Shown here: piece by piece, positions 31,340-40,418 of the stretch
Layout: each line of letters begins with the position of its first letter
Numbering within the stretch: the first letter of the stretch is position 1
DNA from: CAZEKB01 sp964512225
GTDB taxonomy: Bacteria > Myxococcota_A > UBA796 > UBA9615
DNA length: 64,000 bases
Direction: 5' to 3'
Assembly: GCA_964512225.1 (NCBI GenBank)
Contig: CAZEKB010000030.1
Coordinates: 1 to 64,000, forward strand
Made by a program: the position numbers and the translations under genes
The notes under the pieces: generated by a model
Told to the model about the DNA's origin: nothing
What the model saw: the letters and a program-made list of their open reading frames with translations, nothing else
The model's database searches: none

Positions 31340-34038
31340 GGCCCCTGCTGCTCGCGCTCACCCTGCTCGCGGCGGGGTGTCCGGGCGCCGCGATCCTCGA
31401 CGACGACGACGTCGCTCCGACCCCCACCGAGCCCGACGCACCGGAGTCTTCGGGCGCCCTCGAGGCGGCGGCGTGGTGGGGCGAGCTCGTGCTCGGCAGC
31501 GGCACGGAGACCGGACGGTGCCTGGCCGTGCAGGTCGACGACGCGGTGGCCCTGGGCCTGTGCGACCTGGGCAACGGGCGGGGCTGGACCTACGACGCGG
31601 GCGCGCTCACCCTCACGAACGACGGCCTGTGCCTCGACGGCGGGGGCTCCGCGATCCACGCCGCGGCCTGCGACGGCGGCTCGGATCAGCGCTGGGTCCA
31701 CGACGCAGACGGCCGGCTGAGGACCCTGCTCGAGGGCGCCGACACCTGGGACTGCGCTCACGTGGTCGACCGCACCGTGTTCCCCACCGTGGAGCGCTGC
31801 GACGACGGCCCCGACCAGCGGTGGGCGGTGGAGCCGCGACGGGCGGCCGTCGATCCGAGCTTCCTCGAGGGGCTGGGCCCCATGCGCGTGCCCGTGCCCC
31901 TGAACCCCGTCGCCGCGGTGGAGGCCGGGGCCGCGCCGCTGCTGCTCAGCGAGGAGGGCACGCCGGTGGTCGTCGCGGGGTCGATCGGGGCGGGCCGGGT
32001 CGTCGCGTTCGGCTCCGCCCGGGCGATCCGCGGCAGCGACCCCAACGACAGCTGGGCCCTCTTCTGGGGCCGCGTCCTCGCGTGGCTCGGAGACGACGAG
32101 GACCCCGTGGTGGGCCTCGGCCCCGACGCGACGGGGGCCGATTGGCTGAGCGACCTCGGCGTCACGGCCACCCCGGGCGTCGACCTGCTCACGGGCTCGC
32201 TCGCGGGGCTGGACATCCTGATCGTCGGCGACCGCGAGGGGGGCGGATTCGACCCCGCCGAGGTCGAAGTCCTGCACGAGTTCCTGCGCGACGGCGGCGG
32301 GCTGCTCCTGGCCCGCGACGCCTACCCGGCCGACGCGTACACCGCCGTGCAGCCCCTCGACGAGTACCGCACCGTCGCCGCCGCCGCCCCCGCGGGGGTG
32401 GCCTGGACGTGGTCGACGTCGAACGGCGCGGCCACGGACGTGGACCTGACGCCGACCGCGGAACCCGGCGCGTTCCACAACCTCACCGCCGCCCTCGAGC
32501 TCGCGAGCCGCGCCGAGCAGGACCTCGAGGAGCTCGAGCTCGAGACGTGGCAGGCGCTCCGCCGCGACTCCGCGGCCCCGGGCAGCGCGGGCACGCGCGG
32601 GAGCCGCTGGGGCCGACTCGCGGCCGCCACGGATGCGCTGCGGCGGGAGCTCGGCGGCCTCACGATCTCGGTGGACGACCCCCTGGACTTCAGCAGCGGT
32701 CAGCTCCCGGACCTCGTCCTGAGGGGCGACTACGTGCTCACCGGGGGCCTCGAGCCCGGGGACCCCCGCGTGCACGAGTCGGCGGTCGCCTTCCCCGGGC
32801 CGATCCTCGACGACGCCGAGCCGGGGAGCGGCAGCGCCCGGATCGTCACCTTCGCGCCCCTGCGCGCGCACCGCCGGAGCACGGGGCTGTACGCGCTGCC
32901 CGGCTCGACGGTCGTCGTGACGGTGCCCTCGACGGCCTTCGAGCGCGGCCTGCACCTGCGCATCGGCGACGCGCTGCTCGATACGATGCCGGGAGTGGGC
33001 GATGCGAACCCCGGCGAGACGCCCCGCTTCCCCCGCCCCTGGACCGCCGCCCGCCTCGAACGCGCCGAGGTCGCCGTGGCCACGGCCTTCGGGGGGCCGA
33101 TCTACGTGGACGTGCCCCAGGGCGACGGCGGGGGCCCGGTGACCCTGGAGTTCGAGGGCGTGGTCGGCATGCCGACCTTCCGCCCGGAGACGACCGACGA
33201 CGAGTGGGGCGACGTGCAGGTCGCGCACCCCGGCGCCCGGGCCGAGATCGGCGGACAGCACCTCATCGTATCGGGGCCCGCCGCCGTCCTTCGCCTGGTG
33301 GAGACGCCGAGCTCCCTCGCCGCCCAGTTCGACGCCGCGGTCGCCGCCCACGAGACGTTCGCCGCGCTCACGGAGGGCCTGCGGCGCGCGTCGGAGGCGC
33401 TCCCGCACCGGGTGGTCGCCGACCCGCGGCAGGCCACGGGGTTCGCGTCGGGGCGTCCCCTGGAGATGGCCGAGGCGTGGACCCGCGGGCTGGTGTTCGA
33501 GGACCTGCAGCTCGGCAACGAGGCGCTCTTCGACCTGCTCCGCAGGCTCGGGGCGACCTATCGCCGCGACGTGTGGTCCCCCGCCGGCTGGCGGGGGGCG
33601 ATGGAGGCGCTGGCCGCGGTGTACGCGTTCGAGGAGGCCACGGGCCTGCCCGGCTCCGAGGCGTGGCAGGGCAACATCAACGACACGAGCCGGCAGATCC
33701 GTCGCGGGGATTGGTTGGCGGGGGACGCGAGCGGCTGGGACGCGGGCTTGGAGACCACCCTCGAGCTGTTCCTGATCGTCCGGGACGAGTTCGGCTGGGA
33801 TCCGATCCTGACGGTCATCGCGGACCTGCGCGCCCTCCCGGGCGACGAACAGCCCGAGGACGGCGCCGCCAAGCTGCACGAGTGGATCGTCCGCCTCTCG
33901 GCGGAGGCCGGGGTGGACGTGGTGGGGCTCTTCCAAGCCTGGCGCTTCCCCATCGACGAGGCCACGCTCGAGGCCACCGAGGGCCTCACGGAGTGGACGC
34001 AGTGGCCGCGCCTCGAGCCCCCGCCGCCCGAAGAGTAG
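31336..34038 (+). CDS. lipoprotein with ricin-type lectin repeats and a degenerate M60-like peptidase domain
   Basis: A 900-residue lipoprotein (LLALTLLAAGC, Cys15), then a short Asp/Pro linker. Residues about 45-175 hold ricin-type trefoil QxW repeats (GSDQRW, GPDQRW). From about 500 the sequence follows the M60/enhancin pattern: RSTGLYALPG, an FGGPIYVDVP segment, FRPETTDDEW, then PHRVVADPRQATGFASG; the end FGWDPILTVIADLR and LFQAWRFPI also fits. Where M60 enzymes carry HExxH (expected near residue 735) the sequence reads LLRRLGATYRRDVW, with no zinc ligands. It is therefore probably a carbohydrate-binding pseudo-peptidase at the cell surface. Coupled to the barrel protein by ATGA. Confidence 0.65.
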   Translation: MRPLLLALTLLAAGCPGAAILDDDDVAPTPTEPDAPESSGALEAAAWWGELVLGSGTETGRCLAVQVDDAVALGLCDLGNGRGWTYDAGALTLTNDGLCLDGGGSAIHAAACDGGSDQRWVHDADGRLRTLLEGADTWDCAHVVDRTVFPTVERCDDGPDQRWAVEPRRAAVDPSFLEGLGPMRVPVPLNPVAAVEAGAAPLLLSEEGTPVVVAGSIGAGRVVAFGSARAIRGSDPNDSWALFWGRVLAWLGDDEDPVVGLGPDATGADWLSDLGVTATPGVDLLTGSLAGLDILIVGDREGGGFDPAEVEVLHEFLRDGGGLLLARDAYPADAYTAVQPLDEYRTVAAAAPAGVAWTWSTSNGAATDVDLTPTAEPGAFHNLTAALELASRAEQDLEELELETWQALRRDSAAPGSAGTRGSRWGRLAAATDALRRELGGLTISVDDPLDFSSGQLPDLVLRGDYVLTGGLEPGDPRVHESAVAFPGPILDDAEPGSGSARIVTFAPLRAHRRSTGLYALPGSTVVVTVPSTAFERGLHLRIGDALLDTMPGVGDANPGETPRFPRPWTAARLERAEVAVATAFGGPIYVDVPQGDGGGPVTLEFEGVVGMPTFRPETTDDEWGDVQVAHPGARAEIGGQHLIVSGPAAVLRLVETPSSLAAQFDAAVAAHETFAALTEGLRRASEALPHRVVADPRQATGFASGRPLEMAEAWTRGLVFEDLQLGNEALFDLLRRLGATYRRDVWSPAGWRGAMEALAAVYAFEEATGLPGSEAWQGNINDTSRQIRRGDWLAGDASGWDAGLETTLELFLIVRDEFGWDPILTVIADLRALPGDEQPEDGAAKLHEWIVRLSAEAGVDVVGLFQAWRFPIDEATLEATEGLTEWTQWPRLEPPPPEE

Positions 34039-34105
34039 GCCCCCCCCCGCAGGTCGCCGGTGACCCCTCCCCTCCACCTGGTGGGCGCCGATCTCCGGGC
34101 CCGAA

Positions 34106-34125
34106 CGAGAGCGTCGCCTCTCTCG
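34106..34125 (-). terminator. weak hairpin after the P-loop ATPase gene
   Basis: CGAGAG (34106-34111) pairs with CTCTCG (34120-34125) immediately beyond the stop of the ATPase gene. Without a T tract, its role as a terminator is doubtful. Confidence 0.25.
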
Positions 34126-35601
34126 CTAACCGACCATCAGTCGCTGCCACCACGACTGCCTCAGCCCATCCTCGCCGCTCCTCAGCCAAGTGGCGAACTC
34201 ACGCGGCGTCTCGACGACGACGATGTTGCCCTGCGCCTTCGCCTTGATGCGTGCGGGGAGCTTCGCCACGAACCGATTGACCTCGTAGGACTGGTAGTTC
34301 TCAGCGAAGATGATCCGCTTGCGGTCCCGCCCCCATGAGCGGATCTCGGCCTTACCGAGCTGGATGGCATCGACCCACTGGGTTCGACCCGAGTCGAACA
34401 GTTCCTGGATCGGCTGCCGGGGGAAGCACGCCGGAACCTCTCTGTGAGCCTGGTCGTACAGCTTCATGAAGACCCGGCGTGCGGCGAGAAGATCATCGCC
34501 GTCGGTCACGTCCTGATCCGCGAGCTCTTTGAGATAGAGGAAGGAGAACCACTTGAAGATGTCGTTCGGCTGCTCGAGCACCGCTTTGAGGTGGTCCTTC
34601 GTCTCCGCGTTGTCGGGGAAGAGGACGTCGAAGTCGAGCATCCGCATCCGGCTGAACGCCCAGGTGTCGTTGGCCGTGGGCAGCTTATTGCTGGATACGA
34701 TGATGGCCGGGAATACGCGCTCCTCGCTCCACCACTTCTCCCAGTACTCCTTGTAGACGCGCTCCAAGTCTCCCTTCTTCGAAGACAGGACGACGTCGTC
34801 GAACACCAGCGGGAACGTGGTGCGGGTCTGACCGAGACTCTGGATGTTCGCCTTCTTGAAGGCATCGTTGCCCAGGAGCCGCCAGCGCCGCCCCGTAAGC
34901 AGCCGGAGCGCGAACGTCAAGAACGTGGACTTGCCTGTGTGACTCGGCCCGTGGATGAAGAGGAACAAGGGCCCCCGCAGATCGACCTGACCGAAGCGCC
35001 TCCTCTTGAGCTTCATCAGCTCCGTGGCGAAGGGGGCCGACAGAATGCACAGCAAGGCCTCGAACATCGCCATCTTGGCCCTCTTCGGGTAGAGGGAGCT
35101 TCCGAGGTCCACCGTTGCCAAGTAGTCCTCGATATTCCTGAGGGCTGCATCGAGTACTTCGGGTGTGGGCAGCGGCGCGGTGCGGCGGGTGTCCGTCTCC
35201 GAGTCGAGGCCCAGGTAGACCATCTGCCGCTCGAGATCGACTTGCATGGCCGGAACCCTTGTTCGACGACTTCGGAATCCGAGGAGGTCGGAACGGCGCA
35301 GTCGGACCGTCCCGTCGGGAGCCTCCGTCGCCTTGTACGGGGAGAGCGCCTGCAACGCTGCATCCTTCGCCTTCCGCGTTGCATCGCTGGGCAACGCGAA
35401 TTCGATGATCTCCTCGGGAAGGGCCTGCCCGTCGTGCGGCACCAGCGCCTTCGTGGTCACTTCCTGGAGGGTCGCTTGCACCACGCGCATGACCTGCTCG
35501 TCGTCGCCCTCGGACAAGATCGCCTTCACCCACCGCTCCGCGATTGAGTGAGGCTGCTCGCTGCCGTCTCGGTCCGCCAGCAGCTCCCTCAAGTCTCCCA
35601 A
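34126..35601 (-). CDS. P-loop ATPase, SF3/D5-helicase-like, paired with a PLD nuclease
   Basis: A 491-residue protein. Walker A GPSHTGKST is at about residues 218-226, Walker B-like LVFDD at about 265-269 and a sensor-like IIVSSNKLP at about 300-308. This set resembles phage/plasmid D5-type or SF3 helicase ATPases. The N-terminal 200 residues and the C-terminus are not recognised. The start is TTG at 35601, or TTG at 35592, which would overlap the nuclease stop as TTGA; either way the genes are coupled. Less GC-rich than its surroundings, suggesting transfer. A defence role is inferred from the nuclease pairing. Confidence 0.6.
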   Translation of the reverse strand: MGDLRELLADRDGSEQPHSIAERWVKAILSEGDDEQVMRVVQATLQEVTTKALVPHDGQALPEEIIEFALPSDATRKAKDAALQALSPYKATEAPDGTVRLRRSDLLGFRSRRTRVPAMQVDLERQMVYLGLDSETDTRRTAPLPTPEVLDAALRNIEDYLATVDLGSSLYPKRAKMAMFEALLCILSAPFATELMKLKRRRFGQVDLRGPLFLFIHGPSHTGKSTFLTFALRLLTGRRWRLLGNDAFKKANIQSLGQTRTTFPLVFDDVVLSSKKGDLERVYKEYWEKWWSEERVFPAIIVSSNKLPTANDTWAFSRMRMLDFDVLFPDNAETKDHLKAVLEQPNDIFKWFSFLYLKELADQDVTDGDDLLAARRVFMKLYDQAHREVPACFPRQPIQELFDSGRTQWVDAIQLGKAEIRSWGRDRKRIIFAENYQSYEVNRFVAKLPARIKAKAQGNIVVVETPREFATWLRSGEDGLRQSWWQRLMVG

Positions 35602-36074
35602 GAAGGGCCTCGAGTGAGGTGGCGGTCGTAGCTCTTGAGAAGCCTTGCGAGGACGGGTGAATCGTCTGCGACATCGTCCAGGTACCAGACGTAGTTGACC
35701 TGGTTGACTCGCCGGGCGGACTCCGTGAGGTTCGGGCTCCCTTGGATGATGCGGCGCTTCCCGTCACCCTCCAGGATGTAGAACTTCGTGTGCAGGCTCT
35801 TCTTCTTGGGGGAGTGCACTCGCAGCCTGCCCTCGGTCATGAGGACCCCGAGCTTCGCGACGAAGTCCGTGCCCTCCTTCGCCACATCCTGAACCTCCCG
35901 ATTACTGAGGTTCTCGCCTACGACGACTTCGATGGACTCGTACCCGAGCTTCTCCATCCAATCGACGAGGGTCTTCGGGCTCGTCACGTAGGAGACGGCT
36001 TTCAGCCTCGTGAAGCCCTTGAAGAGGCCTTCGAAGTCCGCTCGTCTCTCGATCACTTTGTCCTTGAATTGCAT
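35589..36074 (-). CDS. small phospholipase D-like nuclease domain protein
   Basis: A 161-residue protein. LHTKFYILEGD carries H95 and K97 of the HKD motif, and QGSPNLTESA at about 111-120 is the strand that follows it in PLD-fold nucleases. A single HKD half means it should work as a dimer, as in Nuc and similar endonucleases. AGGAGG lies eight bases before the ATG at 36074. The next gene (P-loop ATPase) overlaps its 3' end. In other bacteria, PLD domains beside ATPases or helicases occur in antiphage systems and restriction-like modules. Composition is lower in GC than neighbours. Confidence 0.68.
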   Translation of the reverse strand: MQFKDKVIERRADFEGLFKGFTRLKAVSYVTSPKTLVDWMEKLGYESIEVVVGENLSNREVQDVAKEGTDFVAKLGVLMTEGRLRVHSPKKKSLHTKFYILEGDGKRRIIQGSPNLTESARRVNQVNYVWYLDDVADDSPVLARLLKSYDRHLTRGPSWET

Positions 36075-36163
36075 ACCGCGGTCCTCCTACACGTTCGACG
36101 GGACCCGCCCAGGGCTATTCAGCCCCGTGTCGCGCGCGCCTCCGGATCAGCCTACTGAGGGGC

Positions 36164-36180
36164 GGGACAGAAACTGTCCC
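36164..36180. promoter_or_regulatory. perfect palindrome GGGACAG-AAA-CTGTCCC upstream of the nuclease gene
   Basis: A 7-base stem with a 3-base loop, 90 bases before the nuclease start. It could be an operator for the nuclease-ATPase pair or a remnant of a REP-type element. No T tract follows, so a terminator is unlikely. Confidence 0.4.
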
Positions 36181-36325
36181 GGGTAGCTCGCAGCCGCGTC
36201 GATCGAGGACCAACGACCAGAACGAGGCTCAGCTCAGGACTCCGGGAACCACCCGCGCGAGGCGTGTGACCACCCCCACGAAGCGATGCGTGGCAGCGCC
36301 GGAGCGCCCACATCGCAGCGGCGAG

Positions 36326-36458
36326 ATGTCACCGAACCGGGGCAGTTCACCGAACCCGGCGGGTTTCTGCCGCCTTTGCGGCAACAACTCGGGCGTTTCA
36401 CCGAACCGGGCGGGTTTCTGCCGCCTCTGCGGCAACAACTCGCGCGGTTCACCGAACC
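36326..36458 (+). repeat. diverged tandem array of the 51-base palindromic unit (locus 2)
   Basis: Cores (T)TCACCGAACC occur at about 36327-36338, 36345-36356, 36396-36407 and 36447-36458, with a 51-base spacing for the last three. Hairpins TGCCGC-CTTT-GCGGCA and TGCCGC-CTCT-GCGGCA join the units. Compared with the array at 5728-5880, arm bases differ but pairing is kept, and the orientation is the same. Confidence 0.78.
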
Positions 36459-36532
36459 GGGCCGACCGGGCGCCGCGAAGCCCGCCGGGGCGGGCCTCGA
36501 TCCTGCAGGCTCCCTCGGCGGAGGTCTTCATC

Positions 36533-38059
36533 ATGTCTCGTCCCTTCGGTCGTCCCCTTCCCTTCGCCCTGATCGCTCTGATCGCCGCCGGGTGCCCCGC
36601 CTACGAGATGGACGAGGCCGGCTACGGCCGCGGGGGCGGGGGCGACGACGACGACGGCGCTTGGGGCGACGACGACGACGACGACGACGACGGCCCCGAC
36701 GACGAGGAGCCCACCGAGCCGCCCGAGGACGGCCTCGACGACGTGTGCGAGGGCGCCGCGGACGTACCGGTCACGCTGTACATGTCCGCCGACGACTCCA
36801 ACTCCCAGGCCGCGCCCGTGCTCGCGCGCCACATGATCGACGCGGGCATGCGCTCGCCCGGCCAGGGGGCGCCGTACGAGTTCCTCAACTACTACGACTT
36901 CGACCTCGCGCCCGCGGAACCGGGCAGCGTCCGGCTCGAGGCGCAGATGCGGCCGATCGTGGGCACGGAGGGGGGCTACTCGGTCCTCGTCGCGGCGGTG
37001 GCCGAAGAGCGCACGATCGAAGAGCGGGCAGACCTCAACCTCGTGATGAGCATCGACCGCTCCTGCTCGATGGGCGGCCTGCCGATCGACCTCGCGAAGC
37101 AGTCGATGGAGCAGATGACCGCCTCCCTGCGCGAAGGCGACATCGTCTCGATCGTGGAGTGGAGCGCGCAGGCGGCGACCATCATCGACGGCCACGTCGT
37201 CCAGGGTGCGTCCGACGCCACGCTCGTGCAGATCATCCGGGGCATCAGCGAGGGGGGCGGCACGGACCTGCACAACGGCCTGGTCCACGCCTACGAGGTG
37301 GCCGCGTCCCACGCGTCGCCCGAGCGCCTCAGCCGGGTGGTGCTGCTGAGCGACGGGGGCGCGAACCTCGGCCAGACGTCCGCCGAGATCATCGGGGCCG
37401 CCGCGGACGACTCGGAGGCCGCGGGCACGTACCTCGTGGGCGTCGGCGCGAGCACGCCCGGCAACTACGCCCACGACCTCATGAACGAGGTCACCGACAT
37501 GGGCAAGGGCTCGTACATCTACATCGACGACCAGGACGAGGCCGAGCACCAGTTCCGGGGCCGCCGCTTCATCTCCAACCTCGACGTGGCCGCGCTGGAT
37601 GTGCGCCTCGCGGTCGAGGTCCCCGCGGGGTTCGTCATCGACGAGTTCCACGGCGAGGAGATCAGCAAGAACCCCGAGGACGTGGAGCCGCAGCACCTCG
37701 CGCCCAACGACTCGATGCAGTACCACTTCACCCTCGTGGACTGCCCCGAGGCGCCCGCCGAGCGCGACACGCGCTTCACCTTCACGATCACGTGGACCGA
37801 CCCCGTCACCCGCGAGCAGCGCAGCGAAGAGCGCGACCTGCTCCTCGAGGACCTGCTCGGGGGCGACGTCCGCGCGCTGGTGAAGGCGGACGCCCTGGTC
37901 GCCTACGCGGAGGCGCTCCCCCGGGGGTCGCGGACGTCGGAGGATCTCGAGCGCATGGACGCGGCGCTGCAGGTGGTGCAGGAGGCCGTCCTGGCCTTCC
38001 CGCAGGACGCCGACCTCGCCGAAGTCCTCGACCTGCTCACGCGCACCCGCAACCTCTAA
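36533..38059 (+). CDS. VWA-domain lipoprotein with poly-Asp linker
   Basis: A 508-residue lipoprotein (FALIALIAAGC, lipobox Cys at about 21), followed by a Gly/Asp-rich linker to about residue 70 that includes an eight-Asp run. The von Willebrand factor A domain starts near 165 with MIDAS motif DRSCSM (DxSxS at about 174) and GGGTDLHNG; VVLLSDGGANLG marks the next strand. The C-terminal region is an Ig-like/beta segment and a helical tail. It resembles secreted VWA proteins such as YfbK. It would bind a metal-dependent ligand at the cell surface. GGAGG lies eight bases before the ATG. Confidence 0.8.
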   Translation: MSRPFGRPLPFALIALIAAGCPAYEMDEAGYGRGGGGDDDDGAWGDDDDDDDDGPDDEEPTEPPEDGLDDVCEGAADVPVTLYMSADDSNSQAAPVLARHMIDAGMRSPGQGAPYEFLNYYDFDLAPAEPGSVRLEAQMRPIVGTEGGYSVLVAAVAEERTIEERADLNLVMSIDRSCSMGGLPIDLAKQSMEQMTASLREGDIVSIVEWSAQAATIIDGHVVQGASDATLVQIIRGISEGGGTDLHNGLVHAYEVAASHASPERLSRVVLLSDGGANLGQTSAEIIGAAADDSEAAGTYLVGVGASTPGNYAHDLMNEVTDMGKGSYIYIDDQDEAEHQFRGRRFISNLDVAALDVRLAVEVPAGFVIDEFHGEEISKNPEDVEPQHLAPNDSMQYHFTLVDCPEAPAERDTRFTFTITWTDPVTREQRSEERDLLLEDLLGGDVRALVKADALVAYAEALPRGSRTSEDLERMDAALQVVQEAVLAFPQDADLAEVLDLLTRTRNL

Positions 38060-38069
38060 GCTCGCGGGC

Positions 38070-40409
38070 ATGGGGAAGCTCCGACTCGTCGCCCTCTCGG
38101 TCTGTGCGTGGGCCCTCGGCGGCTGCGTCTTCTTCGGGAACCCGTTCGACCTCGACAACGACGGCACGCCCGACGTGCGCGACTGCGACAACGGCAGCGC
38201 GGTGCTCAACGACCTCGACGAGGACGACGACGGCTGGACGTCCTGCGAGGGCGACTGCGACGACCGTCGAGCGACCGTGTTCCCCACGGCCGTAGAGGTC
38301 TGCGAAGGCCGCGATACGGACTGCGACGGGGCCGTGCCCGACGAAGAGATCGACATCGACGGCGACGGGTTCGCGGCGTGCGAAGGCGACTGCAACGAGG
38401 CGGCGCGAACGATCTTCCCCGGGGCCGACGAACTCTGCGACGGGCTCGACTCCGACTGCGACGGCTCGGTGCCCCCCGAAGAGGACATCGACGTCGACGC
38501 GGACGGGTTCCCCGCCTGCTCGGACTGCGACGACGGAGACGGAGACGTGTACCCCGGAGCCGCCGAGGCGTGCGACGGCGTGGACACCGACTGCGACGGC
38601 GAGGCGCTGCCCACCGAGGTCGACTTCGACGGCGACGGCTCCTGGGCCTGCGCGGACTGCGACGACCAGAATCCCCAGGTCCATCCCGGGGCGGACGAAG
38701 TCTGCGACGGGCGGGACACCGACTGCGACGGCGCGCTCGGAGCCGCCGAGATCGACGTCGACGGCGACGGCTACGGGCCCTGCCAGGGCGACTGCGCGCC
38801 GGGCGACCCGAACGCGAACCCCGGGGCCGTCGAGGCCTGCAACGGGGAGGACGACGACTGCGACGGCTCGGTGCCCCTGGACGAGAGCCTCGACAGCGAC
38901 GGCGACGGGGTGACGGACTGCGACGACTGCGCGCCCCACGACCCGGCCACGAACCCCGGGGCGGGCGATCCCCTGCCGCCCCCCACCCCGGAGACGTGCG
39001 TCGCCTTCACGGGCGGCCCGATCGCGACCGACTCGGCGGCGCGGGTCCCGGGCACGACCTCCGGGGAGCGGATGGGGGACGTGTTGGGCTCCCTCGGCGA
39101 CGTCGACGGGGACGGCGTGGACGACTTCGCGGTGGCCGCGCCCCTGTACGAAGGCGCGCTCGGCGGCTCGGAGGGGCGGCTGCTCGTGATCAGCGGGGCG
39201 GACGCGCTGCTCGGAGGCGCCGTGGACCCCCTCACGACGATCGGCGCCGACGCCCTCGGAGACCGGGTCGGCTCGTCCGTCGCCGCCCTCGGGGACCTGG
39301 ACGGGGACGGCCGGGGCGACTTCGCGGTGGGCGCGACCGGCGTCGACGGACCCGGCGGCTCCAACGCGGGCGCGGTGGGCGTCTTCTTCGGCTCGGGCAT
39401 CGCCCGGGGGGTGCCGCTGACGCTCTCCGACGCCGACCTGCTGCTCGACGGCGAGGTCACCCTCGACGCGTTCGGCACGGCGATGGCCACGGCGGGCGAC
39501 GTCGATCACGACGGCCTGACCGACCTCGTCGTGGGGGCCCCCGGCTACGACCCGGGCGGCCTGGTCAACGGCGGCAAGGTCTACGTATTCCGGGGCGCCC
39601 GCATCCTGTCCGGGGCGATCCTCGACGCGGGCGACGCGACGATCTCGTTCCTGGGCGCCGAAGCGGGGGACAGCCTCGGCGACTCGGTCTCGGGCGCGGG
39701 TGACGTGGACGGTGACGGCTGCGACGACGTCGTCGCGGGCGCGGAGTGGGCCGGATCGTCCCCCCGGGACGCGGGACGCGCCTACGTCTGGTCGGGCGGG
39801 GACGTGCGGGGCGGGGGCGAGTTCGCGGTGAGCGACGCCCTCGCGTCGCTGGAGGGGGCGGCGTCCTTCGATCGGGCGGGCTCGGTGGTCGCGTCCGCCG
39901 GAGACGTGGACGGCGACGGCCTCGGGGACGTGCTCGTCGCGTCCAGCCAGAGCGCGTCCAACGGCACCCAGGCGGGCAGCGTGTACCTGCTGCTGGGCTC
40001 CTCCCTGAGCGCGGGCGGCGCGATCGGGGCGGGCGACGCGGACGCCCGGTTCATCGGCCCCAACAGCTACGCGCGGCTCGGGCTCTCGGCCGCGAACGCG
40101 GGCGACGTGGACGGCGACGGGCGCGACGACATCCTGCTCGGGGGCGAGCTGAGCGCGAGCGAGGCGGGGATGGCGACCGTCGTCCTGGGCTGCGAAGCGG
40201 TGGCGGGCGGAGTCCTCACCCTGAGCGCGGGGGTGTCCTCCTGGAGCGGCGCCGAGTCGGGCGAGCTGCTGGGCTCCGCCGTCGCGGGGCTCGGCGACCT
40301 CGACGGAGACGGCCTCGACGATCTGCTCGTGGGCAGCCGCGGGTGGGACGACGGCGCGTCCGCGGTCGGCCGGGCGGACGTCCTGCTGAGCCCCTACGCC
40401 GCGCCCTGA
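38070..40409 (+). CDS. MopE-type repeat and FG-GAP propeller lipoprotein
   Basis: A 779-residue lipoprotein (VCAWALGGC, Cys18). Residues about 25-300 hold seven to eight repeats of the MopE-like metal-binding motif CDGxDxDCDG alternating with DxDGDGxxxCxxDCDD, very rich in Cys and Asp. From about 325 seven FG-GAP/integrin-type blades follow (GDVDGDGVDDFAVAAP, GDLDGDGRGDFAVGA and similar), each with a Ca2+-binding DxDGDGxxD loop, giving a seven-bladed propeller. It is likely a surface protein binding calcium or other metals. It follows the VWA gene by ten bases and converges on the next lipoprotein with nine between. Confidence 0.85.
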   Translation: MGKLRLVALSVCAWALGGCVFFGNPFDLDNDGTPDVRDCDNGSAVLNDLDEDDDGWTSCEGDCDDRRATVFPTAVEVCEGRDTDCDGAVPDEEIDIDGDGFAACEGDCNEAARTIFPGADELCDGLDSDCDGSVPPEEDIDVDADGFPACSDCDDGDGDVYPGAAEACDGVDTDCDGEALPTEVDFDGDGSWACADCDDQNPQVHPGADEVCDGRDTDCDGALGAAEIDVDGDGYGPCQGDCAPGDPNANPGAVEACNGEDDDCDGSVPLDESLDSDGDGVTDCDDCAPHDPATNPGAGDPLPPPTPETCVAFTGGPIATDSAARVPGTTSGERMGDVLGSLGDVDGDGVDDFAVAAPLYEGALGGSEGRLLVISGADALLGGAVDPLTTIGADALGDRVGSSVAALGDLDGDGRGDFAVGATGVDGPGGSNAGAVGVFFGSGIARGVPLTLSDADLLLDGEVTLDAFGTAMATAGDVDHDGLTDLVVGAPGYDPGGLVNGGKVYVFRGARILSGAILDAGDATISFLGAEAGDSLGDSVSGAGDVDGDGCDDVVAGAEWAGSSPRDAGRAYVWSGGDVRGGGEFAVSDALASLEGAASFDRAGSVVASAGDVDGDGLGDVLVASSQSASNGTQAGSVYLLLGSSLSAGGAIGAGDADARFIGPNSYARLGLSAANAGDVDGDGRDDILLGGELSASEAGMATVVLGCEAVAGGVLTLSAGVSSWSGAESGELLGSAVAGLGDLDGDGLDDLLVGSRGWDDGASAVGRADVLLSPYAAP

Positions 40410-40418
40410 CCCGACCCC

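Larger units (their letters stand above)
36075..36532. other. gene-free stretch of about 460 bases with palindromes and a repeat array
   Basis: No credible gene. It contains the small hairpin GGGCT-ATTC-AGCCC (36112-36125), the perfect palindrome at 36164-36180, the second copy of the 51-base repeat family (36326-36458) and the ribosome binding site of the VWA gene (GGAGG, 36520-36524). Confidence 0.7.

Noticed and set aside
31336..34038. Frameshift as the cause of the missing zinc site in the M60-like protein
   Set aside because: The reading frame is continuous and matches the family pattern on both sides of the altered segment, so a local frame change is not indicated.
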